Part shown: positions 8,435 through 17,777 of the stretch, piece after piece
Layout of the letters: every line of letters starts with the position of its first letter
Position numbering within the stretch: the stretch's first letter is position 1
From: Chromobacterium phragmitis
GTDB lineage: Bacteria > Pseudomonadota > Gammaproteobacteria > Burkholderiales > Chromobacteriaceae
Assembly: GCF_003325475.1 (NCBI RefSeq)
Contig: NZ_CP029495.1
Span: forward strand, 1,054,001-1,118,000
Length of the DNA: 64,000 bases
Direction of reading: 5' to 3'
Made by a program: the position numbers and the translations under genes
Notes under the pieces: generated by a model
Told to the model about the DNA's origin: nothing
Databases searched by the model: none
Seen by the model: the letters and a program-made list of their open reading frames with translations, nothing else

Positions 8435-8953
8435 ATGACAAGAATCGGCATCGGCCTGCTCTGCCTGCTGTTGAGCGCCTGCGGCGGCGGCGGCAATGAA
8501 GACCTGAAGCAGTGGATGGCCAGCAGCAGCCAGGGATTGCGCGGCCAGATCGAGCCTCTGCCCCAGGTACAGACTTACAAACCGTTCGACTATCAGGCCT
8601 ACGACCTGACCGACCCGTTCAACCCTCAAAAACTGCAGGCCGGCAAGCAGCGGAACGCGGCCAACGCGCCGGATATGCAGCGGCCACGCGAAGCGCTGGA
8701 AAGCTATGATCTGGACAAGCTGGCGATGGTGGGCACCATACGCCGCGGCGGCGCCACCTACGCGCTGATCCGCACGCCTGAAGGCGCGATCTACCGGGTG
8801 CAGCCCGGCAATTACATGGGACTGAATTTCGGGAAAATCACCAGCATCAACGACGCGGAGGTGCAGTTGTCCGAATCGACGGAAGATCTGAATGGAGAAT
8901 GGGTGCAGCGCGGCAGCAGCCTCCATCTTGAAGAACAAGGGCAGAGCAAATGA
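8435..8953 (+). CDS. pilP: Type IV pilus lipoprotein PilP
   Basis: A 172-residue lipoprotein. The signal peptide ends in a lipobox (LLLSAC) followed by GGGG. A mostly unstructured linker then leads to the HR/beta-sandwich domain with KLAMVGTIRRGGATYALI and VQPGNYMGLNFGKI. PilP connects the PilN/PilO dimer to the N0 domain of PilQ. I chose the ATG at 8435, which has GGAAGG seven bases upstream; GTG at 8417 and ATG at 8420 are also open but would put charged residues ahead of the signal peptide. Its stop overlaps the pilQ start. Confidence 0.92.
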   Translation: MTRIGIGLLCLLLSACGGGGNEDLKQWMASSSQGLRGQIEPLPQVQTYKPFDYQAYDLTDPFNPQKLQAGKQRNAANAPDMQRPREALESYDLDKLAMVGTIRRGGATYALIRTPEGAIYRVQPGNYMGLNFGKITSINDAEVQLSESTEDLNGEWVQRGSSLHLEEQGQSK

Positions 8954-11052
8954 CAAGACTCGGCAAAGCATTATGGACGGGGTGGATCCTGGGCCTGGCC
9001 GCCGGCGCGGCAAACGCCGCGCCGGCCATCACCGCCCTGGATGCCGGCAAGGTGGACGGCAATCGCCAGACGCTGCAGATCACGTTCGACGGTCCCGCGG
9101 TCAAACCCAACAGTTTCGCCATGTCCAACCCGCCGCGCATCGCGCTGGACTTCGCCGGCACTACGGTCAAGATGAACAAGCCCTCGCTCGCCGTGGACAG
9201 CCCGCTGCTGCGCTCCGCCGTCGCGGTGGAGGCCAGCGGCCGCTCACGGCTGGTGCTGAGCCTGGCGCGCAACGCCAGCTACCGCAGCGAGATCAGCGGC
9301 AACCGCCTGCTGCTGACGCTTGACGGCTCGATGGCGCCCGGACTCGCGGCGACGCCGCAAGAGATCGCCCCCTCCTCCCGTGCCGATGAGCAGGCCATGG
9401 CCCAAGTCGCCTCCGGCGACGCCGTGGGGCTGGATTTCCGCCGCGGCCGCAACGGCGAAGGACGGGTGGAGCTGGCCCTGCCCAGCGCCAACACGCCGGC
9501 GGACATTCGCCGCGACGGCCTCAACCTGGTGGTCGATATCGCCGGAGCCTCGCTGCCGCGGCAACTGGTGCGCCGCGTCGACGTCACCGACTTCGGCACG
9601 CCGGTAGCCAAGGTGGATGCCGTCAACCTGGGGCGGAACATACGCGTCACCATCATCCCCCAGGGCGACTGGGAGTATTCGTCCTACCAGACCGACGGCA
9701 AGCTGGTAGTGGAAATCCGGCGCCCGGCGCCGGAGCTGGCCGGCGGCGGAGACGCCGCCAAGCCGCAGTACAAGGGCGACAAGCTGTCGCTCAACTTCCA
9801 GAACATAGAAGTCCGCACCGTGCTGCAAGTGATCGCCGAATTCACCGGCCTCAACATCGTCACCAGCGACTCAGTCAGCGGCAACATCACCCTCAGGTTG
9901 AAAGACGTGCCCTGGGACCAGGCGCTGGACTTGATCCTGCAAAGCAAGGGCCTGGATCAGCGCCGCAACGGCAACATCATCCAGATCGCGCCCCGCGACG
10001 AACTGCTGGCCCGCGACAAGCAGATCCAGGAAGGACGCCAGCAATTGGCTACGCTGGAGCCGTTGCGATCGGAAACCTTCGTGCTGCGTTACCGCTCGGC
10101 GGAGGAGTTCAAGAAGGTGCTGGATGGCGACAGCGGCGCCGGCAAGAAGGAAAGCCTGCTGTCCGAACGCGGCAGCGTGCTGATCGACCCCAAGACCAAC
10201 ACCTTGATCGTCAACGATATCGGCACCGCGATAGACAAGATCCGCGACATCATCGCCAAGACCGACATTCCGGTGAAGCAGGTGCTGATCGAGGCCCGCA
10301 TCGTAGAAGCCACCGACAACTGGGAGCGCGATCTGGGCATCAAGCTCACCTACGACAGGATGGACCCCAAGGGCATCATCTCCGGCAACCCGCTGGGCAC
10401 CAACGTCAACAACGTCACCAACTTGAACACCAGCCAGCCCTATGTGATCCAGACTACGCCGGCCGGGGTCAACCTGCCGATCGCCAACCCGTCCGGCACG
10501 CTGTCCGCGCTGTACAACGTCGGCCACTCCGTGATCCTGGGCCTGGAACTGCAAGCGATGCAGGCCGAGGACAAGGGACGCATCATCTCCAGCCCGCGAG
10601 TGATGACCGCCGACCGCCAGGAGGCCACCATCGAACAGGGCACGGAAATCCCCTACCAGGAGGCCAGCTCCAGCGGCGCCACCTCGGTGTCGTTCAAGAA
10701 GGCGGTTCTCCGCCTCAACGTCAAACCTCAGATCACGCCGGACAACCACGTGATGATGGACATCACCGTCAACAAGGATTCGGCCAACTTCACCCAGACG
10801 GTGAACGGCACGCCGTCGCTATCCACCGAGAAGATCACCACCCAGGTGCTGGTTGAAAACGGCGGCACCGTGGTGTTGGGCGGCATTTATCAACAACAGC
10901 TGAACGACGTAGTCAACAAGGTACCTTTCCTCGGCGACATTCCCTTGCTGGGCGCGCTGTTTCGCAGCTCGCAGAAAATAGACAAGCGCAGCGAATTGCT
11001 GATTTTCATCACCCCCAAAGTCATCAACGACCTGACCGCCTCATCCCGCTGA
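8950..11052 (+). CDS. pilQ: Type IV pilus secretin PilQ
   Basis: A 700-residue outer-membrane secretin through which the pilus passes. In order: a signal peptide (about 1-24, ending ANA-AP), two AMIN domains (about 30-130 and 150-255) that bind peptidoglycan, an N0/STN domain (about 275-345, LSLNFQNIEVRTVLQVIAEF), an N1 domain (about 365-445) and the secretin C domain (about 450-695) with VILGLELQAMQAEDKGRII and VVLGGIYQ...VPFLGDIPLLGALF. The length is typical for Neisseriales. It is last in pilMNOPQ; 35 bases separate it from aroK with no terminator between. Confidence 0.95.
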   Translation: MTRLGKALWTGWILGLAAGAANAAPAITALDAGKVDGNRQTLQITFDGPAVKPNSFAMSNPPRIALDFAGTTVKMNKPSLAVDSPLLRSAVAVEASGRSRLVLSLARNASYRSEISGNRLLLTLDGSMAPGLAATPQEIAPSSRADEQAMAQVASGDAVGLDFRRGRNGEGRVELALPSANTPADIRRDGLNLVVDIAGASLPRQLVRRVDVTDFGTPVAKVDAVNLGRNIRVTIIPQGDWEYSSYQTDGKLVVEIRRPAPELAGGGDAAKPQYKGDKLSLNFQNIEVRTVLQVIAEFTGLNIVTSDSVSGNITLRLKDVPWDQALDLILQSKGLDQRRNGNIIQIAPRDELLARDKQIQEGRQQLATLEPLRSETFVLRYRSAEEFKKVLDGDSGAGKKESLLSERGSVLIDPKTNTLIVNDIGTAIDKIRDIIAKTDIPVKQVLIEARIVEATDNWERDLGIKLTYDRMDPKGIISGNPLGTNVNNVTNLNTSQPYVIQTTPAGVNLPIANPSGTLSALYNVGHSVILGLELQAMQAEDKGRIISSPRVMTADRQEATIEQGTEIPYQEASSSGATSVSFKKAVLRLNVKPQITPDNHVMMDITVNKDSANFTQTVNGTPSLSTEKITTQVLVENGGTVVLGGIYQQQLNDVVNKVPFLGDIPLLGALFRSSQKIDKRSELLIFITPKVINDLTASSR

Positions 11053-11087
11053 AGCGGCCAAGACAGATTCGTTAACGATCGGCTACA

Positions 11088-11642
11088 ATGCCTGCCATGG
11101 AGAAACTGGCAGGCAACTTTTTTCTGGTCGGTCTGATGGGCGCGGGCAAGACCACGGTGGGCAGGGCGCTGGCGCGCCGCACCGGCAAAACGTTCTACGA
11201 CTCCGACCAGGAGATCGAGGCGCGCACCGGCGTGCGCGTGGCCACCATCTTCGACATCGAAGGCGAGCTGCGCTTCCGCAACCGCGAAACCTGCGTGATA
11301 CGCGACCTGGCCCAGCAGCGCGACATTGTGCTCGCCACCGGCGGCGGCGCCGTGCTGCGCGAGGAAAACCGCAAGGTGCTGGCCAGTTACGGCACCGTGA
11401 TCTACCTGCGCGCGGCCATCGACGACCTGCTCGCCCGCACCCTGCACGACAAAAACCGCCCGCTGCTGCAAATCGCCGATCCGCGCGCCAAACTGGAAAG
11501 CCTGTTCAACGAACGCGATCCGCTTTATCGCGAAATCGCCGACATCGTCATCGACACCTCCCAGCAAAACGTCAATCTACTGGTCAACCGCCTGATCGAC
11601 CAGCTATTGGAATCACCCGAACACCGCAAGGAAACCGACTAG
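11088..11642 (+). CDS. aroK: Shikimate kinase
   Basis: A 184-residue P-loop kinase that phosphorylates shikimate at the 3-hydroxyl in the chorismate pathway. The Walker A is GLMGAGKTTVGR (lysine 21). The shikimate-binding aspartate is in YDSDQEIE, arginines are in FRNRE, the Walker B-like TGGGAV follows, and the lid has DKNRPLL. The length is normal. Two starts are possible (MPAM... or MEKL three codons later); neither has a clear ribosome-binding site. Its stop overlaps the GTG of aroB, as in many proteobacteria where aroKB follow pilMNOPQ. Confidence 0.94.
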   Translation: MPAMEKLAGNFFLVGLMGAGKTTVGRALARRTGKTFYDSDQEIEARTGVRVATIFDIEGELRFRNRETCVIRDLAQQRDIVLATGGGAVLREENRKVLASYGTVIYLRAAIDDLLARTLHDKNRPLLQIADPRAKLESLFNERDPLYREIADIVIDTSQQNVNLLVNRLIDQLLESPEHRKETD

Positions 11643-12721
11643 TGATCACCCTCGACCTGATCCTTCCCGACACCCGCTATCCGATACACATTGGCCACGG
11701 ACTCCTGGAACAGGTCGATCTGCTGTTGCCCCATCTGCCGCTGCCCAAGGCTGCCATCGTCAGCAACGCCACCGTCGCCCCGCTTTATCTGCAACGCCTG
11801 AGGCAAGCGCTCGAGGCGCGCGGCGTAGCCTGCGCCAGCGTGGTGCTGCCCGACGGCGAGGCGCACAAGGACTGGCCAACCCTGAACCTGATCTTCGACG
11901 CCCTGCTGGCGGACAACGCCGAGCGCAAAACCACGTTGATCGCTCTGGGCGGCGGCGTGATCGGCGACATGACCGGCTTCGCCGCCGCATGCTACCAGCG
12001 CGGCGCTCCCTTTATCCAGATCCCCACCACCCTGCTGGCCCAGGTGGACTCATCGGTCGGCGGCAAGACAGCGATCAACCACCCTCTGGGCAAGAACATG
12101 ATCGGCGCCTTCTACCAGCCCCGCGCGGTGATCGCCGACATGGACCTGCTATCCACCCTTCCCGACCGCGAGCTGTCCGCGGGCCTCGCCGAGGTGATCA
12201 AATACGGCCTGCTGGGCGACGCCGACTTCCTCGCCTGGCTGGAAGACAATATGGCCGCGTTGCGCGCGCGCGACAGCGCCGCGCTGCAATACGCGGTGAA
12301 GCGCAGTTGCGAGATGAAGGCCGCCATCGTCGCCGAGGATGAGAAGGAAAACGGCGTGCGCGCGCTCCTGAATCTGGGCCATACCTTCGGCCACGCCATC
12401 GAGGCCGGCCTGGGCTACGGCGCCTGGCTGCACGGCGAAGCCGTGGCCGCCGGCATGGTGCTGGCCGCGGCCGCATCCGCCGAGCTAGGCTGGCTCCGCC
12501 GCGAAGAAGTCGTCCGCGTGCGCCATCTCATCGCCGCCGCCGGCCTGCCGGTCAAGGCGCCTGCCATGCCTACCGAACGATGGCTGAATCTGATGAGCCA
12601 CGACAAGAAGGTGGAAGCCGGCACCGTGCGTTTCGTCTTGTTGCGACGGCTTGGCCAGGCCGTGATAGAGTCAGGGCTGGAAACCGCGTTGCTGGACAAA
12701 ATTCTGCGCGAGAACTGCTGA
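11642..12721 (+). CDS. aroB: 3-dehydroquinate synthase
   Basis: A 359-residue NAD- and metal-dependent enzyme converting DAHP to 3-dehydroquinate, the second step of the shikimate pathway. Visible signatures are DGEAHKDWPT, the NAD-binding GGGVIGDMTGFAAA, SSVGGKTAINHPLGKN (the substrate loop) and the metal ligands in NLGHTFGHAIE and LHGEAVAAGM. The start is GTG, sharing its G with the aroK stop TAG. No terminator is visible after it, so some transcripts may continue into the TPR gene downstream. Confidence 0.95.
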   Translation: MITLDLILPDTRYPIHIGHGLLEQVDLLLPHLPLPKAAIVSNATVAPLYLQRLRQALEARGVACASVVLPDGEAHKDWPTLNLIFDALLADNAERKTTLIALGGGVIGDMTGFAAACYQRGAPFIQIPTTLLAQVDSSVGGKTAINHPLGKNMIGAFYQPRAVIADMDLLSTLPDRELSAGLAEVIKYGLLGDADFLAWLEDNMAALRARDSAALQYAVKRSCEMKAAIVAEDEKENGVRALLNLGHTFGHAIEAGLGYGAWLHGEAVAAGMVLAAAASAELGWLRREEVVRVRHLIAAAGLPVKAPAMPTERWLNLMSHDKKVEAGTVRFVLLRRLGQAVIESGLETALLDKILRENC

Positions 12722-12761
12722 ATCCGGCTGTTCGGACGGCCAGGCTACGGATTTATACGAA

Positions 12762-12791
12762 TTGCCAAGCCGCCCTCCTCGTCAGAATAAT
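12762..12791 (+). promoter_or_regulatory. Candidate sigma-70 promoter of the FimV-like gene
   Basis: TTGCCA (12762-12767) and AATAAT (12786-12791) are each one base from consensus, with an 18-base spacer, in an AT-rich stretch between aroB and the TPR gene. Confidence 0.4.
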
Positions 12792-12831
12792 CAACAGACT
12801 AATAAAAGATGTTGTTTCACAACGAGGGGGG
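12773..12831 (+). promoter_or_regulatory. 5' leader inverted repeat that could mask the ribosome-binding site
   Basis: CCCTCCTCGT (12773-12782) can pair over ten bases, with one G-U pair, to ACGAGGGGGG (12822-12831), which contains part of the GGGAG Shine-Dalgarno sequence. A smaller hairpin, GTTGT-TTC-ACAAC, sits just inside. If the transcript starts upstream of 12773 the site could be hidden. If it starts from the candidate promoter at 12762-12791 the left arm is not transcribed, and the repeat would matter only in read-through RNA from aroB. Confidence 0.35.
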
Positions 12832-12840
12832 AGAATTAGA

Positions 12841-13221
12841 ATGGATGTCTTCACGGCACTGGCCAGCAGTCTGGCCCTGATGCTCGTCTATTACACCTTG
12901 CGCCAGTTCTGGCGTCGCCTGCGTTACACCAAACCCATCCAGCGCGGCATTGATCCCGTAGGGGAGGCGGAAGTCTTTCTCGCCTACGGCCGCACCCGCG
13001 AAGCCGTCAGGGTGCTGAAGGATTCGCTGAAGGATGATCCCGACAATCTGCACGCCAAGGTCGCTCTGCTCCGCGCTTACTCCAGCGCGGGCGACAGCAA
13101 GGCCTACGTGTCGCTGGCCCGCGACGTGCACCCTCAGGTGCAGGGACAGGCCGTCTGGCACACGATACGCGAAAACGGTCGCGAACTGGCGCCGCAGGAG
13201 CCCCTGTTCGCCAAACCCTGA
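12841..13221 (+). CDS. Miniature FimV-like membrane-anchored TPR protein
   Basis: A 126-residue protein with one N-terminal membrane helix (about 5-20, cytoplasmic C-terminal part predicted from the following RRLRYTK). The segment DPVGEAEVFLAYGRTREAVRVLKDSLKDDPDNLHAK (about residues 40-75) resembles the conserved C-terminal TPR-like domain of FimV/HubP (DxxxEADVYLAYGR...A...L...P). FimV proteins normally have a LysM domain and a long acidic region, both absent here. AT-rich leader and GGGAG seven bases upstream support the start. The position after pilMNOPQ-aroKB suggests a link to pilus or polar function, by inference only. Confidence 0.7.
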   Translation: MDVFTALASSLALMLVYYTLRQFWRRLRYTKPIQRGIDPVGEAEVFLAYGRTREAVRVLKDSLKDDPDNLHAKVALLRAYSSAGDSKAYVSLARDVHPQVQGQAVWHTIRENGRELAPQEPLFAKP

Positions 13222-13240
13222 ACCTTGCCTGCGAATGAAA

Positions 13241-13270
13241 CAAGGCCGCCGAAAGGCGGCCTTGTCTTGT
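13241..13270 (+). terminator. Intrinsic terminator after the FimV-like gene
   Basis: CAAGGCCGCC (13241-13250) and GGCGGCCTTG (13255-13264) pair perfectly around a GAAA tetraloop, followed by TCTTGTCTT. It separates the plus-strand pil-aro group from convergent msbA. Confidence 0.82.
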
Positions 13271-13289
13271 CTTCGCTCCCGCGCGAAAC

Positions 13290-15047
13290 TCAGTCCGCCT
13301 GAGGCTCGCTGAATTGCAGGCTGTGCAGGCGGGCATACATGCCCCCCATGGCCAGCAGTTCATCGTGCCGGCCTTGCTCCACCAACCGGCCCTGATGCAT
13401 CACCACGATACGGCTGGCGTTCTCGATGGTGGATAGCCGGTGCGCGATCACGATGGTGGTGCGGTTCTTCATCAGGTTCTCCAGCGCCGCCTGCACCAAT
13501 CGCTCTGACTGGGTATCCAGCGCCGATGTCGCCTCGTCCAAGATCAGCAAGGGGGCATTCTTCAACAATGCCCGCGCGATGGCCAAGCGCTGGCGCTGGC
13601 CGCCGGACAGCCGAGTGCCGTTTTCGCCGATGACCGTCTCCAGGCCCTCTGGCAGGGCCTCGATGAACTCCCAGGCATTCGCCGCCCGGGCCGCCTCGAT
13701 GATCTCCTCTCGCGACGCGCTGCTCCGGCCATAGGCGATATTGGCTGCCACGGTATCGTTGAATAGTTCCACCTGCTGGCTTACCAGCGCGATGCCGTCC
13801 CTCAGCTGATGCAGCGGGATGTCAGTCAAGGACACGCCATCCAGCAGCAAACGGCCGACGGATGGCTCGTAAAAGCGCGGCACCAGGCTGGCCAGCGTGG
13901 TCTTGCCGCTGCCAGAGGACCCCACCAGCGCCACGGTCTCGCCGGGCTGGATCACCAGATCGATATCGGACAACGCCGGCGCGTCTACATTAGGGTAGGC
14001 GAAGCTGACGCCATCGAAGCTCAACTGCCCCTTGCTTGCCCCCAAATCGCGGACGCCATCGTCCGGTTCTCCCGGTTCGTCGATGAAGGCGAACACCGAC
14101 TCCGCCGCGGCCAGCCCTCGCTGCATCGCCTGCGACACGCTGGAAATCCGCTTCACCGGCGCGAACAGGCCCAGCATCGCGGTCAGGAACACCATGAAAT
14201 CGCCGGCTGTCAACGCGCCATGCTGAGCGCGCAGGCCGGCGAAATACAAGATGGCCGCCAGCGCGCAGGCGATCATCAACTGGGTCACGCCGGTATTGGC
14301 CGCGCTGGCCGCGCTCTGCTTGACCTGATTGCGCCGCACCGAAGCCGCGGTCTCGTCGAAGCGCGCCGTTTCCCGCTCTTGGCCGCCATACACCTTGATC
14401 GCCCGCTGGCACTGTATGCTTTCCGCCAGCACCTGGGTCATCTGGGCCATATGCTGCTGGTTCTGGCGCGCCAAGCCGCGCAGCCGCTTGCCGACCAATC
14501 GCATGCAGTAGGTGACGCCCGGCATCACCAAAAGGCAGATCAGCGTCAGTTGCCAGTCGGTGGTCAGCATCAGGCCCAACATGCCCAGCGCGGTCAGGCC
14601 ATCCCTGACCGTGACGGTGATCACGTTGAAACCCGCCTCGGTCACTTGGTTCACGTCATTGGTGATGCGGGACATCAGCCGCCCGGATTGGTTTTCGTCG
14701 TAATAGCGCGCCGGCAAACGCACCAGCTTGGCGAACATCTGCTGCCGCAACCGCTGCACCAGCTGCCCGGTCAGCCAACTGGCGGTGTATTCATTGATGA
14801 AGCCGGCCACGCCGCGGATCAGGTAAATGCCGATGATGGCCAAGGGCACCCACAGGATCACCTGCGGATCCTTGTTGACGAAGCCTCCGTCTATCAGCGG
14901 CTTGAGCAGCTTGGCGACCGCGGGCTCGGTCAGCGCCGCCACCGACATCGAAAGAATGGACAGCAACAGCACCTTCCAATAGCCCAGCAGATAACCCAGC
15001 AAACGCCGGTAAATGGCCCAGCTATCCTTGAAACCGCTCTTCGTCAT
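13290..15047 (-). CDS. msbA: Lipid A export ABC transporter MsbA
   Basis: A 585-residue half-transporter that flips lipid A-core across the inner membrane. The first about 330 residues hold six membrane helices (type 1 exporter fold). The nucleotide-binding domain has Walker A GSSGSGKTT, the signature LSGGQRQR, Walker B LLILDEATSALD and the H-loop VIAHRLST. The length matches MsbA (about 582). AAGGAGG precedes the ATG, with a GGCGG-AAGTG-CCGCC hairpin just upstream. It follows the LPS core genes on the same strand after a 267-base gap in which I see no gene, so it may have its own promoter. Confidence 0.92.
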   Translation of the reverse strand: MTKSGFKDSWAIYRRLLGYLLGYWKVLLLSILSMSVAALTEPAVAKLLKPLIDGGFVNKDPQVILWVPLAIIGIYLIRGVAGFINEYTASWLTGQLVQRLRQQMFAKLVRLPARYYDENQSGRLMSRITNDVNQVTEAGFNVITVTVRDGLTALGMLGLMLTTDWQLTLICLLVMPGVTYCMRLVGKRLRGLARQNQQHMAQMTQVLAESIQCQRAIKVYGGQERETARFDETAASVRRNQVKQSAASAANTGVTQLMIACALAAILYFAGLRAQHGALTAGDFMVFLTAMLGLFAPVKRISSVSQAMQRGLAAAESVFAFIDEPGEPDDGVRDLGASKGQLSFDGVSFAYPNVDAPALSDIDLVIQPGETVALVGSSGSGKTTLASLVPRFYEPSVGRLLLDGVSLTDIPLHQLRDGIALVSQQVELFNDTVAANIAYGRSSASREEIIEAARAANAWEFIEALPEGLETVIGENGTRLSGGQRQRLAIARALLKNAPLLILDEATSALDTQSERLVQAALENLMKNRTTIVIAHRLSTIENASRIVVMHQGRLVEQGRHDELLAMGGMYARLHSLQFSEPQAD

Positions 15048-15314
15048 GCGCCTCCTTGTGGCGGCACTTCCGCCAACCCCGATATGCTGTTAATTCATAT
15101 TCCGTCGCGGAGCGGAAATCCGCGGCGATCGCAACTGCCTATGGCCCAATCACATCAAGCCGATGATGGACGGACGCCCTCCGCAGCGACAACGTATCAA
15201 CGCCACCGCCTTCCGCCAACAAACCGGCTGCGCTCATGGGCCAGGCCTCCATCGAGTACCTCGGCAGCATCCCTGAAGACCGCCGTCGCCTCATGCCTGG
15301 CCAGGAGAGCGAGT

Positions 15315-16634
15315 TCAGCTTCTGTCGCCCTCTTCCCGACGACGGCTCATCTCCGCCAACAACGCTGCGCTGGTGAACAGGAAGATATGCAGCATATGGT
15401 CGCGAAACACGCTCTCCAGCATCATCCGCCCCAGGAAGCCGCAAGTGATCAACATCAGTACCAGACCAAGCACATCGCGTCTTTGCTTGAACCCCTGAAA
15501 GCCAATAAAGATCAGACTGCCGCAAAAAGCGACCCACAGCAGAATGCCAGCGACGCCCAAGCCCAGGCCCAAATCGATGAAGCCGCTATGGCTATGGCCA
15601 ACCTGATTCGGGCGCCCGGTCTCTGCCAACGCCAAACGGAAGGCATCCCGGCTATAACCGTAGCCGGCGGGCTTCGCAGCGATCAGATCCAAACCGCTGT
15701 GTATCCAAGCCACCCGCTCATAGGCAGAGGCATCCACCATGACGCCTGGGCTGATCATGGGGTAGGGCTCCATGCGCAACCATGCCTTGGTAGCCGAATA
15801 GTCCCATCCAGCCTGCGCTGAGGCCATGAACAGCGCATTGCGCTCGTCCTTCTTCACCGCATAAGCCGCCATGCCGCCAACGCCTATCACAACCACAGCG
15901 AATAACGCCACAGCCTTGCGCCAGCCAAACTCGATCCCTTCGAATACCATGTAGACGAACAACATCGACAACATCAGGTAAACCATCCCGATCATGCCGT
16001 TGCGTGCGCCCGCGCACAGGCTGACGAACAGGATCAAGACGGCTGCCGCCAACAAAAACCAACGTGGCAGGCGGCTGATGCGTTGCCGATGGCCAAAACA
16101 CAAGATGGCCACAATGAACGCCAGCACGAAGTTCATGAAGAATGTGAACTCGAGCTTGGTCGCCGTGGTAAAGGCTTTCATGTATGGCCAATAACCGGTG
16201 CTGCAATAGGTATAAAGCCCGTACGAGAACTCTGTGGCAGCGATCAGCACCCCCGCTACGATGGTCAAATCGAGTATCGATCCCATCCTGGGGCGACGGA
16301 ACAATACCAGGCCGACACCGAACCACAAACCGCCGATCAGCAACTGGCTATACACCTCTCCCAATGACTCCTCCCGCCACAACGACAGCGACAAGCTATG
16401 CGCCACGGCGAAAGCCAGCAGCGCCGACAACAGCGACACCGGAACTATCCGCTCTTTAAACACTGCCTTGCACGCGGGCCACTGCAGCCACTGCGAACCA
16501 GCCATCAGCAACAATATCGCCAGGATGACATAGCGCAGCGCGATCGTATGCGACACATTCGCCAATGACAGAAAAACCACGAACAACAGCGACAACACGC
16601 CCGCTGCAAACGGCTCTTGCTTAAGACCCCACAT
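15315..16634 (-). CDS. waaL: O-antigen ligase family protein (WaaL-like)
   Basis: A 439-residue polytopic membrane protein with about ten to twelve hydrophobic helices. It has the O-antigen ligase/Wzy_C pattern: a large periplasmic loop (about residues 265-345) containing R-rich DASAYERVAWIHSGLDLI and the H in QVGHSHSGFIDLGLGLGVAG, typical of WaaL. WaaL joins undecaprenyl-linked O-antigen to lipid A-core at the periplasmic face. It overlaps the upstream GT9 glycosyltransferase gene by 14 bases and so belongs to the LPS core operon. A polymerase (Wzy) is the main alternative, but the genomic setting favours a ligase. Confidence 0.8.
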   Translation of the reverse strand: MWGLKQEPFAAGVLSLLFVVFLSLANVSHTIALRYVILAILLLMAGSQWLQWPACKAVFKERIVPVSLLSALLAFAVAHSLSLSLWREESLGEVYSQLLIGGLWFGVGLVLFRRPRMGSILDLTIVAGVLIAATEFSYGLYTYCSTGYWPYMKAFTTATKLEFTFFMNFVLAFIVAILCFGHRQRISRLPRWFLLAAAVLILFVSLCAGARNGMIGMVYLMLSMLFVYMVFEGIEFGWRKAVALFAVVVIGVGGMAAYAVKKDERNALFMASAQAGWDYSATKAWLRMEPYPMISPGVMVDASAYERVAWIHSGLDLIAAKPAGYGYSRDAFRLALAETGRPNQVGHSHSGFIDLGLGLGVAGILLWVAFCGSLIFIGFQGFKQRRDVLGLVLMLITCGFLGRMMLESVFRDHMLHIFLFTSAALLAEMSRRREEGDRS

Positions 16635-17748
16635 TCAACAGACCTTCCAGATGCTTGATAACCTCGGCAGCCGCTACCGCCGCCATGCATTGCGGCAAAC
16701 GGCAACGTCCCTCTTCGGAGCCCGCCTGCCTGAAACAGCGCAGCGCCCAATCGACTTCCCTATAATGCACGCTGCGTTGGTTGCGGCACGGAAACAGGCT
16801 GGGCCCGACTCCGACACAGACATGCTCCGCAAAAAATCGGCTGCCGCCGAACAGCATTTCGCTGCCCGGACCGAACAACATGATCAATGGACAGCCCGCC
16901 ACCTTGGCCAGGTGCGCGATGCCGGTATCGGGGCAGACGCAGGCGCTGGCGCCGGCCAGCGCCGCGCGCAACTGGACCAGGGACAGGGAGCCGGCGAAGA
17001 CCCTATCGCCCGGCTGCGGCGCCAGTTCGTCGATCAAACGCTGCTCGCCTGGGCCGCAAGACCAGACCACCGTCGCCCCCAGGCTACGCGCTTGCCGCGC
17101 CACCTGCCGCCATGAGTCGGCCGGCCAGAACCGCGTGGCCGAGCTGGCTCCGACATGCAGCACCACATAACGCGCAGGCAGCGTCGGCAGCGACGCCTCC
17201 CCCAGCGGCCAGTCCGTGAGGCGGAACGGCCTGGGCTCGGGACCGTCGACCAGCCTGCCCGCCGTATCGGTCCAGGCTTCCGGCTGATCGGCATACGGCA
17301 CCGCCTCGTCCACCAGCCAGTTCTTGTAGCGCGGCGTCTCTCCGGCGAAACCGACGATCCAGCGCGCCCCCATCGCCCTCGCCAGAAAGCTCAGCCGGTT
17401 TTCGCCCATCAGGTAGGCGATGTCGAACCGCCGCTCGGCGAACAAGCGGCGTATGGAAGCGAAATCGCGCGGATGCCAGGGCAAGGGCCGGATACCGTAT
17501 GGGCGGCTTTCATACAGCTCGGCCTGGCCCGGCGGGCAGGCCAGCGCGATATCGGCATTCGGAAATCGCTGGCGAGCCTTGGCCAGCAGGCTGGTCGCCA
17601 TCAGCGCGTCGCCCAGCAAGAACTGGTGCAGGATCAGCACCCGCTCCACCGCTTCCGGCTTTGGTTTGCGCCGCAGCCATTGCCATGGCAGCCGGCACAG
17701 CAACGCGGCGAAAATCAGTAAGCGGCCGGGAAAACGTCCAGGCCTCAT
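16621..17748 (-). CDS. GT9 family LPS glycosyltransferase (heptosyltransferase-like)
   Basis: A 375-residue glycosyltransferase family 9 protein, expected to add a heptose or related sugar to the LPS inner core at the cytoplasmic face. It has the ADP-heptose transferase pattern ERVLILHQFLLGDALMATSLL at the start of the N-terminal Rossmann domain, VVLHVGASSATRFWPADSWRQVA at the start of the second, and CPDTGIAHLAKVAGCPLIMLFGP as sugar-nucleotide site. The ATG with GGAGAG six bases upstream is the start; the longer open frame extends into the upstream gene. A cysteine-rich tail (FPCRNQ, RCFRQ, GRCRLPQC) is unusual. The exact sugar and position cannot be told from sequence. Confidence 0.8.
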   Translation of the reverse strand: MRPGRFPGRLLIFAALLCRLPWQWLRRKPKPEAVERVLILHQFLLGDALMATSLLAKARQRFPNADIALACPPGQAELYESRPYGIRPLPWHPRDFASIRRLFAERRFDIAYLMGENRLSFLARAMGARWIVGFAGETPRYKNWLVDEAVPYADQPEAWTDTAGRLVDGPEPRPFRLTDWPLGEASLPTLPARYVVLHVGASSATRFWPADSWRQVARQARSLGATVVWSCGPGEQRLIDELAPQPGDRVFAGSLSLVQLRAALAGASACVCPDTGIAHLAKVAGCPLIMLFGPGSEMLFGGSRFFAEHVCVGVGPSLFPCRNQRSVHYREVDWALRCFRQAGSEEGRCRLPQCMAAVAAAEVIKHLEGLLNVGS

Positions 17749-17777
17749 TTCACACTCTCCATCCTTCTCGCCGCCGC

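Noticed and set aside
13809..15821. 670-codon open frame antisense to msbA and part of waaL
   Set aside because: It spans two real genes and the gap between them, is rich in Gln, His and Arg, and shows no motif.
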